DNA of 64,000 nt from Sepiola atlantica (GCA_963556195.1 OY744521.1:133559788-133623787); one strand, 5' to 3'. Positions 36,977 to 48,400 are shown, numbered from the stretch's first letter. Notes: generated from the sequence alone by a model not told the origin. Translations and numbers: made by a program.

Positions 36977-39088
36977 CTACTTTCGTCTCGAGTAAATCAT
37001 CCGACTCCCTGTCGTTATCAGACTCTCTGAAGATGTTGCGCTGTCGGAATCTTCCTCTAACGAGAGTATACTGTAGCGGGGGCGCAGGTCCTTCACATGT
37101 CTGGGCATTCCATTCACCACGACATATTGTGGACTGATTAGTTCTGTTACCCGATCTTGGCTAAAACTCGTGGTGCAGCGATTCCCCGGTGACTTAACCC
37201 ACACGCAATCTCCAACCTGGTAAGGACCGTGTTCAGGACCTGCTGATGATGGCACTGGGTAAACCCTTTTTACCCTCACTTCGTAACGGTAGATCTCATT
37301 GGCTGGTGCGGTCAAATGGGAGTCATCGTCTTTTGGGGTACCGTTATGCCAGTAGACAGCCTCTTGTATGGAGCAGCTCATTCTAGGAGCAATCCGTTTT
37401 ACAGTACAATGGCACCGCTCTGCAATTTCGTTCCCGACCGGGCCATATGCGCAACGAAATCTCATGTTCACGCCCCATTCATCTGCAAAAATCTTAATTC
37501 CCTGCTGCGAAAGGCTGTGTCGTTATCTGTGAGTAGTTCTCGCGGTGGGACACGCTAAAAAAAGGCAACTCTCAGTTGACCAATCACGCTTGCCGAGTCC
37601 TGTCGTGCCAACTGCCTCAACACAGAAAACCGCGACGGGCAACAATCTGTAATAGTTATGAAATGATAACCACCGTAATGCGTAATGTCCATCCCCAACC
37701 TCTGCCAGTTGCTGCTAACCTCCAGTGTTCCCTTCTCCCAGTTGACCGTCGCTGAATCTATTGATTGGCATTCCACGCATGTTCGTATAGCCGACTTAAC
37801 CGTTGCTTTCGCCGTTGCAGGACAAACTCTTCTGGCGAAATAAGCTATGCGTCGCACTCCTGGGTGTCCACTGCGTTTGTGAACATCCATTATCCGGGCC
37901 GCGTCGAGTTAATCTACGTGAACAGCACCTATCAGGGGCTCGGGCCCCTTTTCCCTTTTCATTGCGTCAAACCAGAGCTGTGACACGAGCGTCAGTTAGT
38001 CGGTCACGTCTTGAATCGATGCAACCAACGTTACGTCCACCGAGAGCTTGTACTCATCATCAGCTCGTTGACTGTACTCAACCGTCTCCTAATTAGCATT
38101 GCACTGGCTGCCTTGTGCGAACTCGTGTTTTCTCAGTTAGAGTGTCCGACACCCAGTGGTACACACATGCAGAGTCGGTCTTTATATGCAATAACTTGCT
38201 CTGCCACTGCAGAGCCAGTTGATGCCCGTCAACACGGCGTCCAATTCGGCTAAATTAATATGCTGTGCATCGTTCTCAGGTCGCAGCCAACAAGCATCCT
38301 CCAACACTCTCCCCTGTCTTTCCAATGCTACCCCAGTTACTAGTGAGCTTGCATCGACCCATACATTCACTTCCCGGCCGTTCACGCACCAGTCTTCACA
38401 AGCTGGATAATTCCGCTTCACTGCATCCATAGTCTCGCACATCATATTCCGGAGGAGGGGTTCAGTCACTTTGTCATCCCAGCCTTTTGTAATCGAACTG
38501 GTTCTCCTCTTAATCACTCCGCATGCCACACGAAGCCATGCACACACCGGGAAGTGCCCAACAAGCCTTTCTACATAATGAGAACACGGTTCGTCGTGTG
38601 ACAATGTCGGGAACTTCTTGAACTGTGTGCCCTCGCTTCCAGCGCAAGACGCCGCGCTCCCTCCAGACCATTAATCCCAGCACGCATGTGCCGTCACCCG
38701 ACCGCTCCGGGTCCTTAAATTCCAGTCCGAACCGAGCCAAATGTTCCCTGACACAAGATGCGGGCATAACATCTTCGTCGACCAGGATATCATCGATGTA
38801 AGCTGATGTCGCGCGATCCATGGCTTTCTCCTGCGATAGGACCGCGCTGACGATAGACTTCATGACTAGGGGAGCCACATTCAATCCAAATCCTAGATGC
38901 GTCTTTCCATCAATCTCCACAGTCTGGTACGACCACAGTGTCTCGTGGATTTGTACTTGGAGGTACGCTCTCCTGAGGTCCAGCAGAGACGTGTTAGCTT
39001 CTTTTCTGGCGCCATTCACGCATCTTAGCAGCGCAAACATCAGCGTTTGCCGTGAATATGTCCACATGATCGTTAAGTTCGCGCTTTT
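36977..39088 (-). pseudogene. Gypsy-2 pol relic: RT, RNase H, integrase
   Basis: Order on the minus strand follows. Reverse transcriptase from about 39088: LLDLRRAYLQVQIHETLWSY, LGFGLNVAPLVMKSIV and the intact catalytic SAYIDDILV near 38800. After a frameshift near 38580 comes GHFPVCAWLRVACG, then RNase H with VNVWVDASS, INLAELDAV and, one more frameshift later, KTDSACVYHW. Integrase follows at 37890-37555: HKRSGHPGVRRI and CVECQ (HHCC zinc finger), then RLGMDITHYGGYHFITITDC (first catalytic Asp). From 37471 comes the end: GNEIAERCHCTVKR (catalytic Glu region) and the C-terminal domain to 36977. At least four frame breaks; dead. The LTR and polypurine tract follow at once. Confidence 0.8.
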
Positions 39089-39649
39089 CCTAGAGTCCTT
39101 CAAATCGAATAACGATGTGTTTAACTTCCAGTACCCAGCCATGCTAGGCTTAGGACTATCTAAGTTTACCCGAACCCGGACAAGCCTATGATCCGAGTAA
39201 ACTATGTTATGAAAACTTGGACAATCTAAAAGCCCTAAATCGACTCTCCTAATTAAGAACCGATCGAGGTAACTCGAAAGTTGCCCCAAATCGGAGCCGC
39301 GCCTATTAGTCCAAGTCCATACTGCTTCACGGGGTTTTTCATTTCGAAACTTATCGACAAGATCGAACTTATCGACAAAATCTCGAAATGGTTTATTCAC
39401 CCCGTCTCTGTTATTACCCCTAAAATTTCCCCCGCGATCTAAATCGGGATCCAGGACCGCGTTCCAGTCTCCCGCTAGAATTATCCGACGAGACGTATCC
39501 ATAAAGGGCTCGATCGGCCGAAAAAAGGGAACCCGCTCAGAATAGCTGTTGGGCGTATAAACCCCAATAAGCCGAAATGCCACATCCTTTACGGTAATAT
39601 CAAGAACGCACAGCGTTCCCTCGGGATCCGCAAAGACAGGGTCACACAA
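38510..39649 (-). pseudogene. chimeric open frame: LINE-B endonuclease fused to Gypsy-2 RT
   Basis: A continuous 379-codon minus-strand frame whose two halves come from different elements. Residues 1 to about 187 are the C-terminal two thirds of a Tx1-like AP endonuclease: LAGDWNAVLD at about 58-67 and the SDHRL motif at about 152-156. They are almost identical to LINE-A. From about residue 188 it becomes gypsy RT, with YIDD at 284-287. The junction is at about 39085-39095, where homology to LINE-A stops. Best explained by a deletion that happened to keep the frame. The start codon, promoter and N-terminal third of the endonuclease are missing, so a working protein is unlikely. Confidence 0.75.
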
Positions 39650-39839
39650 CGCATTCAGTGTGCGCTTAACTAGCCAGGATTATCCCTTGAGTGACTATCA
39701 AAAAATGCAGAATATAGCTGAAAGTCTCTAGCCAGCGCACCCTGATAATCACTGGGAATAAAGTGGGTCTCCTGCAAACAACATACATCCACGCCGAGCC
39801 GTTAAAGATCACATACAGGCTAGGTAATCTGAGAGCCAT
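39089..39839 (-). pseudogene. LINE-B ORF2 start, endonuclease domain
   Basis: The start ATG at 39839 (MALRL, as in LINE-A) is followed by a deletion and frameshift that remove most of the first 80 residues, including the Asn and Glu motifs. From 39649 the endonuclease is open. The nucleotide sequence at 39090-39660 is about as similar to LINE-A (48121-48700) as two recent copies, roughly 93-95% by eye. Confidence 0.75.
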
Positions 39840-39849
39840 CAAAAATGCC

Positions 39850-41545
39850 TTAGAGTTGGGTACCCGAAACGAACATTGACGTAATCCAGGTGCCGACGGC
39901 CCTTTCCCATGGAGTGAGTGCCCATTTCAATACTGATGGAGCCATCCAGGGACAAAGTGCCGACATCAAGGGGGAATATTTGTTTGGCAGCTCTATAGAG
40001 GGACCCTCCCAAGGCATGACTGTCTTAATTCTTTTAAATTTGTGTTCCGGGAGATTACCACCGGTGGGGTAAGGTCGAAAGAAATGTTCGCCTCTTGCAG
40101 TATGCGCCACACCGGTTTAGTCTTGTCCTTCGTATGTATAACTGTGAGGATTCGGGGGTCATTGGGGAAATTATAGGGATCTTTAATGGACTTAGCCCCC
40201 ACTTTTAGAAAATGCTAACAGTTTAGTAAAGTCCACCAAGTGATGGCTCTTTGCCCTCGCTAAAACTTCGGCTGTAATTCGACACATATCCTGGCCAGAG
40301 AGTTCTAGTTGGCGTTTCTTTGGGGGAGAAAGCTTATCAGTTGTTTCGGGAGGTATTTCAACTATCAATGGAGAGTGAGGCGGAGTAGGGCGAAGAGCTT
40401 TTTAAAGAAAAGGTGAAGGGGGAGGGAGTACTTGTGACTTTTTGGGGTGGAAGGTTGCGGGCATTTTGGCGTGTGTTGAGGGGAAACAAATGGGGAGGGT
40501 CTAGGAGATTCAATTTTTTGTTTCTTTGGGTGGGACTTAGGGATATAAATTTGTATTCCCTTACTTTTAGGGGAGCGGTGACTGGTGGTTGCATTTTTGG
40601 GGGGCTTGATCTGACATTTGGGGAGGCAAGTGACGTTGTTTGTTTTTTGGGGGGCTAGGCTTGGGTTGAGTTTTGGGAGGGGACTGGGTGCTGGACATAT
40701 TGTGACTTTTTAAATCCTTGTTGAGTTTAACGATTTAAATGAATTTTGTTCCACCAGGATCCTTGGAGACTTTTATTTGGTCTCCGTTCTCTCTGTATCT
40801 TTCCAGTGATTCACGACCTGGCGTTTTATTTACTGTAACCAGGATCAACTCGTTCTCCTGTCTTTCGTCCAATTTGCTGAAGTCAGGGAAGACCGATATT
40901 TTCATCGTCTTTTTCTTCATTACTGTTAGTATTCAGCGTAGTAGTAGCTGTTATCTGTTCCCCAACCTTGGGGTGCAAGTGGTCTCCCACTTTGTTTTAG
41001 GGGTTAACTTGGTTTGCTGAAACTGTGGTTCACCGTTCCGGGCACTCAAATGTAAGAGGCCAATGCCACCACAGGTCCAGCAAGACGGCTTTCTTCCAGC
41101 AACAATGATCGGCAGCTTATCCTCGCCGACCTGCAAGAAGTATGGTGTTTCATGCAGAGCCTTTGGATTCAGCATTATTTCAAAGTTCAAAACAAACAAA
41201 TATATGTCGCAGTCAACCGCCATTAGGTCTCCATATTTTTTTTAAAACGCAGGGTACATGAAACACAGAAACGGTGGTCCTCCTCCTTCCACGGTACTCC
41301 ATTCGAAGAATGTATTCTGGGGTAATTATTTTCTTTTGTAGAGAGCTTTAGGCATTCATCTTCTGAGGAAAATAGCGTCTTCCAGTGATGGTAACCTCTT
41401 GACTTGATTATTTTAATTGGTCTATGACCAACCAACGCAATTAACATAGTAACAAGTTCAGCGGTAGTTCGAATACTTGTTTTGGTTTTTCTATCCACAA
41501 CGAACATTGTTAACGTTTTTTTTCGATTTCTTCTAGCTTAGGATT
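39850..41545 (-). pseudogene. LINE-B ORF1, main part
   Basis: Fragments in changing frames match ORF1 of LINE-A. MFVVDRKTKTSIR lies at 41507. KIIKSRGYHHWKTLFSSEDE follows. A zinc-knuckle region near 41090 reads SCWTCGGIGLL, where the His/Cys half of the CCHC finger is lost. A Pro-rich segment lies at 40594-40358. ILTVIHTKDKTKPVWRILQE is near 40150 and the conserved C-terminus SMFVSGTQL at 39850. Identity to LINE-A ORF1 is far lower than in the endonuclease. Interrupted by Gypsy-1 after NPKLEEIEKK (41545). Confidence 0.75.
41541..41545. repeat. Gypsy-1 target-site duplication (left copy, GGATT)
   Basis: GGATT directly outside the 3' LTR. The same five bases follow the 5' LTR at 51082-51086. 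Confidence 0.85.
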
Positions 41546-41714
41546 TGTAATAAAAACTGGACGCCGAATATAACTTAAGGATAAGCTTTATTTAACCATT
41601 TGTTGCTTAGCTAGACAAATAGTGTTTTAACATTCACTCTTAATATACACGAATGTAGAACATTCCATTATTACTCCAAGGGGGAGACAGGCATCAATTA
41701 TCTTTGTTACTACA
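41546..41714 (-). repeat. Gypsy-1 3' LTR (169 bp)
   Basis: Minus strand: begins TGTAGTAACAAAG at 41714 and ends TTTTTATTACA at 41546. Contains GGTTAAATAAAGC (poly(A)-signal-like). Upstream polypurine tract GGGGGAGAA at 41715-41723. Confidence 0.9.
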
Positions 41715-41728
41715 TTCTCCCCCATCTA
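41715..41728 (-). other. Gypsy-1 polypurine tract
   Basis: Minus-strand AGATGGGGGAGAA abuts the 3' LTR. It is the expected primer for plus-strand DNA synthesis and lies just after the pol stop codon. Confidence 0.85.
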
Positions 41729-41733
41729 TCTTC

Positions 41734-44700
41734 TTATTCGTAGGGAACAAAATCATCCCATCGACCTGGCCTCCTGCGGGTTCTTTGAGGGCGTCTTGGT
41801 TGTTCGTGCCCGACATCCATTTCTAATCTAGGCTCCTCGGGACCTGACGACGTTTCGGGACTGTCTTGTGTTGCTGGTTTAGGGCTAAAATATCTTGCTC
41901 CAAATCGCTCTCGTTTTCTACGGCGCTTCGGTCGCTTGGTGTCTGAAGATTGAGTATCTGTCTCAGATATTGGGTGAAACCGCTTTCGTGGTACCCATCT
42001 GTCGTCCGAACTAGAGTCAGAGACGACTCTGTTAGTATATTCAGATTCGTTTTGTTGGGACTCTGAACTTGACGTATCTGGCACACGATCACCTAAGAGG
42101 GTCGGACTTGTTCCACGAACCGGAGCTCTATATCCATCTGAAGCAGTTCTACGTTCATATACATTTCCTGCTGGGGCTAGATCCCTTAAGGAGACAGTAG
42201 ATTGCCTTCCTTCTGAATTTCTGACCAGTGCATACTGAGGGTTCGCTTCGATTAATTGTACCTCGCTTACCAATGGGTCATGTTTACTATGACGAACATG
42301 ACGTTTTAATAAAACTGTGCCAGGTTGTGCAAGCCACGAGGGAAGTGATGTGCCTGCTGAGCTTCGTCGTGGGAACGAGAAGAATCTCTCATGTGGTGTA
42401 GCGTTTGTCGCTGTACATAATAGAGTCCTAATAGCGTATAAGGCCATGGGGATGAGACTTTCCCAATCGGAGATCGGACTATTGCGATTTGCTGCCGCCA
42501 ACTGTACTGTCTTCCATATTATACCATTGTATCTTTCGCACTGACCGTTTCCTTGAGGATTGTGAGGAGTTGTTCTACTTACAGCTACTCCTCGTTCATG
42601 CAGAAACTGCTTGAGTTCGTCCGACATAAAAGCAGACCCACGATCTGAATGTATATATGCAGGCACTCCAAAAACGGCAAAAATGGAGCAGAGGCCTTGA
42701 ATTACTGTTGCAGCCGTTACGTCTGGGCAGGGGATGACGAACGGAAATCTTGAGTACTCGTCTATTATTGTGAGCATGTATTTATTTTTAGTTTTAGAGG
42801 GTAAAGGGCCCTTAAAATCCAGGTTAAGTCTTTCAAAAGGCTGTGTGGCCTTAATGAGTGTTGCTGGAGGAGGTTTGTAGAACCTGGGCTTATTTTCTGC
42901 GCATATCCGACAAGAGTTCGTAATTCTTTTTACGTCTTCAACAGAATATGGCAAGTTTCTGCTCCTGACTACGTGAATCATTCTTGTGATACCTGGGTGA
43001 CACAATTCCCTGTGTATATACTGAAGATCATCTGAGCCAGTTACCAGGCCACACACCCTTGAAAGCGCGTCGACCGCGGCATTCTCCTTACCAGGGCGGT
43101 AAGTGACGTCAAAGGAGTAGCAAGAAAGCTCCATTCTCCATCTCGCTATTTTCTCGTTTTTTATTTTACTCGTTGTTTTTGGGTTAAACATAAACGAGAC
43201 CGACTTTTGGTCATTGATTAATTCAAAATGTCGGCCGATTAAGTAATGCCTCCATTTTCGTAATGCCTCAACTATGGCGTACGCTTCTTTTTCTATTGCA
43301 GAGTGTCGTCGCTCGGATTTCGAAAGTGTTCTTGAAAAAAAAGCTACAGGACGACCGGATTGTCTCAGTGAGGCAGCTATCGCACAGTCGGAGGCATCCG
43401 TCTCAACTAATAGAGGGATAAAAGGATCCACAGCAGAAATGGCAGACTGAGCAATGTTCCTTTTCATGTTTTGAAATGCTCTGATGGCGGAACAGGACAA
43501 CGGAAAAGTAGATACTTGTGTCAATGGGTGTATTTTTTCTGAAAAAGACGCAACCCATTGGGAGTAGTGAGCAAACATACCGAGGGCTCGTCGTAAAGAG
43601 GGCATGTTTCCAGGGATTGGTAATTCCATTAGCGGTTTCAGTCGCTCGGGATCCGGCGTCATGGTGCCATTTTTGACAATGTATCCCAATAATTTGATGC
43701 TTTTCAAGTTGTAGGAACATTTTTCACTGTTCAAAGTCAGATTATATTTCTTGACGGCAGCCATGAATCGTTTAAGGTTGTGGTCATGTTCAGCTTGGTT
43801 ATGTCCGCATACTGTGACATTGTCTATATATGCAACAGTACCCTTCAATTTTTCATTGGAGATTATTTCATCTATTACCCTCTGGAAGCTAGCCACACCA
43901 TTTGTTATCCCAAAAGGAATTCGGCAGAACTGATATAGGCGACCGCAGGCCTCGAATGCCGTGTAGGGCTTATCCTCTGGCTTGATAGGTACCTGATGGT
44001 AGGCACTTCTGAGATCTAAAGTACTGAAAGTGTGATATTTTGCAATATTAGAAATCATTTCGTCAATACGAGGCAGTGGATAGGCATCGAGTAATGTGTA
44101 TCTGTTGATGGTCTTGGAATAGTCAATGACCATCCTTTTCTTGTGATTTTCAGTGGCTGTTACGAGGACCTGTGCTCGCCATGGAGATTCACTTGGCTCT
44201 ATAATTCCTTCCTTAAGTAGTTTTGTTACTTCTGCTGCTATGTCCAACGTTAGAGCTTGTTCATAAGCTGTTGGTAAGTCTAGGTTTTTATTCTCTAGTA
44301 GTCTTTGTCTTATTTGGTTGGACTGTATTCCATTAATAAATGCGTCCCTGATAAAAACATCTCTCGCTTGGTTCGCAGTTAAGGCTGTAAATTCACACTC
44401 GCGCCTTAACGTCTTTAGAATCTGAAGGTATTGTTCAAGGCTTTCTTCTGGTTGTTGACGCCGGGTAGCAAGTAAATGTCTAGCAAAAATAGTATTTTTT
44501 TTCTTTACAAACATGGCTTCTAAAATGTCCACCGCAGTTTCATAATTTTCACATTCAGATAAATTTCTATAAATAGCAGTAGAGACATGATGTAAAAGAA
44601 GGGTATATTTCTCAGTACCTGTTAAAGCCGCGTTTGAAGATAACTGTAGAGCTGTAAGGAATCCTTCGAACATTTTTCTCCAATGCCGCCATTTGTCAGT

Positions 44701-44757
44701 AGATTCCGAGTCGGCCGTATCAAGGTCTAGACGATCGGGTTTCAAGTAACGTTCCAT
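41734..44757 (-). CDS. Gypsy-1 polyprotein: Gag-RT-RNase H-integrase, 1007 residues
   Basis: One uninterrupted frame from a true ATG (44757) to TAA (41734-41736). Residues 1-173 are a gypsy capsid-type Gag. At about 174 it passes directly into reverse transcriptase (LLKEGIIEPSESPW), so the zinc knuckle and the aspartic protease that normally lie between are absent. RT: TLDLRSAYHQVPI (246-258) and YIDN (310-313) at motif C. RNase H: ETDASD (452-457) and NDQKS (515-519). Integrase: HHCC finger (H582, H587, C616, C619) and D647, D705, E741 with the canonical 35-residue spacing. The C-terminal tail is basic (KRPKRRRKR, 941-949). The ATG is only 19 bp from the LTR end, leaving no obvious leader, and no clear tRNA primer site was seen. 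Without a protease it would depend on one supplied in trans. Confidence 0.9.
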   Translation of the reverse strand: MERYLKPDRLDLDTADSESTDKWRHWRKMFEGFLTALQLSSNAALTGTEKYTLLLHHVSTAIYRNLSECENYETAVDILEAMFVKKKNTIFARHLLATRRQQPEESLEQYLQILKTLRRECEFTALTANQARDVFIRDAFINGIQSNQIRQRLLENKNLDLPTAYEQALTLDIAAEVTKLLKEGIIEPSESPWRAQVLVTATENHKKRMVIDYSKTINRYTLLDAYPLPRIDEMISNIAKYHTFSTLDLRSAYHQVPIKPEDKPYTAFEACGRLYQFCRIPFGITNGVASFQRVIDEIISNEKLKGTVAYIDNVTVCGHNQAEHDHNLKRFMAAVKKYNLTLNSEKCSYNLKSIKLLGYIVKNGTMTPDPERLKPLMELPIPGNMPSLRRALGMFAHYSQWVASFSEKIHPLTQVSTFPLSCSAIRAFQNMKRNIAQSAISAVDPFIPLLVETDASDCAIAASLRQSGRPVAFFSRTLSKSERRHSAIEKEAYAIVEALRKWRHYLIGRHFELINDQKSVSFMFNPKTTSKIKNEKIARWRMELSCYSFDVTYRPGKENAAVDALSRVCGLVTGSDDLQYIHRELCHPGITRMIHVVRSRNLPYSVEDVKRITNSCRICAENKPRFYKPPPATLIKATQPFERLNLDFKGPLPSKTKNKYMLTIIDEYSRFPFVIPCPDVTAATVIQGLCSIFAVFGVPAYIHSDRGSAFMSDELKQFLHERGVAVSRTTPHNPQGNGQCERYNGIIWKTVQLAAANRNSPISDWESLIPMALYAIRTLLCTATNATPHERFFSFPRRSSAGTSLPSWLAQPGTVLLKRHVRHSKHDPLVSEVQLIEANPQYALVRNSEGRQSTVSLRDLAPAGNVYERRTASDGYRAPVRGTSPTLLGDRVPDTSSSESQQNESEYTNRVVSDSSSDDRWVPRKRFHPISETDTQSSDTKRPKRRRKRERFGARYFSPKPATQDSPETSSGPEEPRLEMDVGHEQPRRPQRTRRRPGRWDDFVPYE

Positions 44758-44776
44758 AACGAATGGTTAAATAAAT

Positions 44777-44847
44777 TGTAATAAAAACTGGACGCCGAAT
44801 ATAACTTAAGGATAAGCTTTATTTAACCATTTGTTGCTTAGCTAGAC
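44777..44847 (-). repeat. Gypsy-1 5' LTR, inner part (71 bp)
   Basis: Identical by eye to 41546-41616. Its last 18 bases (44830-44847) are the target duplicated by the LINE-A insertion. Confidence 0.9.
44830..44847. repeat. LINE-A target-site duplication, left copy (18 bp)
   Basis: TTTGTTGCTTAGCTAGAC, repeated exactly at 50966-50983. The uninterrupted version is present once in the 3' LTR of Gypsy-1, which proves the pre-insertion state. Confidence 0.95.
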
Positions 44848-45269
44848 TATAGTTATTTGTAAAGAATACAAAATTTGGCACAAGGCCTACAAGGGGGTGG
44901 GGAAAATGTTGACCTAACTAACATTTTTAACTTAACTAGTCACAATCACCAAAACAAATTTACTCCATGATATACCTACTTAAAACCCAAAAATGACAAT
45001 ATATACATGGAATTGGGAGTGGGGGAACAAGAATGATATATATATATACAATGAAAAAATAAATAAAATTAAGTGTTAGTATAAGAACCTCCCACTAAAG
45101 AAATGTGGCCGATAAGTAGTTTTGCCAGTCGAAAAAAGGCGATGCAGGTCACGAAAGTTTTATTCTCACACCTCCTTCGAAAATTACGAAAGGAGACCTG
45201 CATCTCTGACAAAACAACAGATCAGTCACCTAATAGGGGTCGGGAATGGGAATTAGAAAATAAAAGTCG

Positions 45270-45311
<42 letters not shown>

Positions 45312-45456
45312 GACGAAAAAAAAAAGGGGGGCCTATGACAACTTACATACCGCTAGCTAAGCTAAAAAAGGGGAAGAAAAACAAAACATAACCTAATCTT
45401 GCCTAACCGGGTCAAATAAAAGGGTCAGTGTTCGGTTCGGCCACCCAATATTCTGT
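44848..45456 (-). other. LINE-A 3' UTR
   Basis: About 609 bp with a striking homopolymer tract at 45273-45331 (plus strand A30, G9, then A10 and G6 separated by AC-rich bases). Such runs are prone to slippage and assembly error. It presumably carries the structure recognised by the element's reverse transcriptase; this is not visible by eye. Confidence 0.7.
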
Positions 45457-48400
45457 CTAAGGCACGTCCAAGTACCACTCAAAATTAGCTCCATTCAAAC
45501 GACACAAACGCGCAACTTTCACCCACCTTTTGTTGAAATCTGCCGAAGGGAGTTTCACCTTCTCCAGCCTGACACGCATTTTCAAGCGAGACTGGAAAAT
45601 GAGGACAAGCTGGGGAGCAGTGAAGGTCTCTTCCCCGTAGACTTCCTTCTGTCGTGTCGACCAAATCACTCCTCTCATGACTGCTAGTAAGCAAAGAAAC
45701 ATATAATGCTCCTCCCACTTCATGCTTGGTGCCCAATTGCAGCATGTCGAAAAAGACTCCAAAACGAAGAACTGTCCGTTCAACATGCGAACCGTGTAGC
45801 CTTCAATTAACTCACACAGCGGGCGAACGATGGGGCAATGAAAGAAAACATGACTGGTCGTTTCCTCCCAGTCGCCGCATCGAACACAACTTGGTGTCTC
45901 TACTAATCCCGCTGCGTAAAGCTTTTTGCCGACCCAGAGTGCATTTCGTATTATCAGCCAGGTGAGTGATGCCTCGTAATTATCGAAGCATTTCAACCCA
46001 GGCGCCCAAGGCCAGATCAAGCGAAGTTCTCCCTTCGTAAGACCGAGCTCCTCAGTAATATCGTCACGAACAGATCCCCTCACCATAACCCGATATAGTG
46101 CTTTACGAGACAACACTCGGGTGTCAGAGAGGCTTTCTGACACCCTTAGAAGGTACTTCAAGGACTGTCGACACTCGCGATAAAAGGAGCACTCGCGTCG
46201 AGGTAAACGAAATGCCTCACCCCCATGCAAGTGCACACTTTTCAAAGCCGGAAAGGCTTTCTTGGTGTCTTCCTTCCAGAATTCACCGTTTCCCTCACAA
46301 GGTGTACACATTCGGTCTAGGTAGTGTAAGCGAAGCGTATATTGACGAATCTCAACGCTTGGCATACCTAGACCGCCTTCAGACGGATGCAAGTAGCAGA
46401 TCTCCCGGCGAACCATGGGCTGCTTTCCGCGCCACAAAAACGCGAAAAGAGCCTTCACTAGTTCAACTAGTGTGATCGCCGGCAGAGGGAGCACAGAAAG
46501 ACGGTAGAGGATGAGAGGATAAATGTGAGAATTACACACCTCCGCTCTTCCTTTTAAAGTAAGATTTCTCAAAGACCACAGACGGGCTGCAGCCTTAACC
46601 GCTTTCAACACTTCCGACCAATTTTTCTCCAACTGGAGATCAGGACCAAACCAGACGCCGAGTATCTTGCAAGGCCCATCCGTCCAGCCAAAGGGCCCCT
46701 GAAGGGGAACACCCCTCCAGGCACCAATGCGTAAGCCAACAGACTTATCGCAGTTGATTTTGGCCCCTGTCACTTGTTCATACCGTCTTATTTCCATGTC
46801 GACGACCCTAATCTCAGCACTGCTCGTTACAAGCACAGTGACGTCGTCGGCATAGGCGGAGTACTTAATCATGGGGCAAGCACCAGACAAAGTAATCCCA
46901 CGAAGGACCGGATTCACCCTAAGCCTGCGAAGGAAAGGCTCCAACGCAAGCACATAAAGCATCGGTGAAAGCGGACATCCCTGACGAATAGATCTGGACA
47001 AATCGAAAGGCTTTGACCTTATTCCATTCACTTCAACCAACGCACCGGGGTTTGCATAAAAGAGGCGAATCCAGGAGCGGAAATGGGGACCAAATCCAGC
47101 CGAAGACAAGACAGCCTCCAAGTAACGATGATCGACCCTATCGAATGCTTTGGACTGATCTAAATTGATCAGCGCGGCCTCAGTGTCGACTTTCTCTATG
47201 ATCAAGCGTATCATGTGCAAATTATCTTGAATAGTCCGGCCCTTAACAGAACAAGTCTGTTCGGGACTTATTAGACGAAACAAGACAACCTGCAGACGAT
47301 TAGCCAAGATCTTGGCCAAAATCTTTAACTCTGTATTTAACATTGTTAAGGGCCGGAAATTACCTATACCATCCCCACCACTCTTGTCCTTGCGGAGCAA
47401 TTTGATGATACCCCTGGTAAAGTACTGGGGGATATACCCGTTCCTAAACCAGGAGTTAAACAACACAGCCAGCAGGGGGACAAAAATGGGCGACAACCTC
47501 AAATACAGTTCGTAAGGCAGTCCATCGATACCCGGAGACTTATCAAGGCCAACCTGCCTTAGGGCCTCCAGGACTTCATCCTCATTTATACACCCTTCGC
47601 ACCTAGCTGCTTCGGTCGCCTCGAGACGAGAAAAGTCAGCTAAATAGGCGTCGAACTGAGCCATTGTCAGACCGGGCTCCTTGGTAAAAAGATCCTGAAA
47701 ATAAGAGCGAAAACCCTCCAAAATCCCGTCGTTTGTAGTCACGAGACGCCCATCCGATAATGTGACACTGGCGATGTGTCGATCAGTAGACCGTCGACGT
47801 TCCTCCGCACGCAGTGACGCGGCCATGTTTGTCGCCTCGTGCGGCACTCTTTTTAACCTAGACCTAACTATCAATCCCTGATCTGCCTTGTTATCCAAGG
47901 AGTTCAGTTCCGTTTTAGCTACAGTAAAGGTAACGCTATCCCCCGCCTCCGCCGCCCGACTTAAACTAGTTTCTAGTGCCACTTTCGTTGCCCTAGATCT
48001 AAGGTTGAGTCGACGACTATAATCGGCAACGAAGGACCTAATAACGTTCTTAAGGTGGCCCCACCACTTATTCCCAATGATAGCACCCGTCAATTCCCTC
48101 TGTAATGTTAGTAAAAGCTGTTCCCGGAAGTCCTTCAAATCGAACAACGATGTGTTGAACTTCCAGTAACCAGCCAATCTAGGCTTAGGACTATCTAAGT
48201 TTACCCGCACCCGGACAAGCCTATGATCCGAGTAAACTATATTATGAAAACTTGGACAATCTAAAAGCCCTAAATCGACTCTCCTAATTAAGAACCGATC
48301 AAGGTAACTCGAAAGTTGCCCTAAATCGGAGCCGCGACTAGCAGTCCAAGTCCATACTACTTCACGGGGTTTCTCATTTCGGAATTTATCGACAAGATCG

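Larger units (their letters stand above)
39089..41545 (-). mobile_element. LINE-B (Tx1-like), 3' portion left of Gypsy-1
   Basis: The older Tx1-like LINE resumes here after Gypsy-1. Pieces of ORF1 lie from 41545 to 39850 and ORF2's endonuclease from 39839 to 39089. The RT half of ORF2 and the 3' UTR are gone, removed with the junction to Gypsy-2. The 5' portion is at 51082-51459. Confidence 0.85.

Noticed and set aside
45103..45360. Plus-strand 85-codon frame with poly-Lys
   Set aside because: Lies antisense in the LINE-A 3' UTR, and the Lys run is the A homopolymer.
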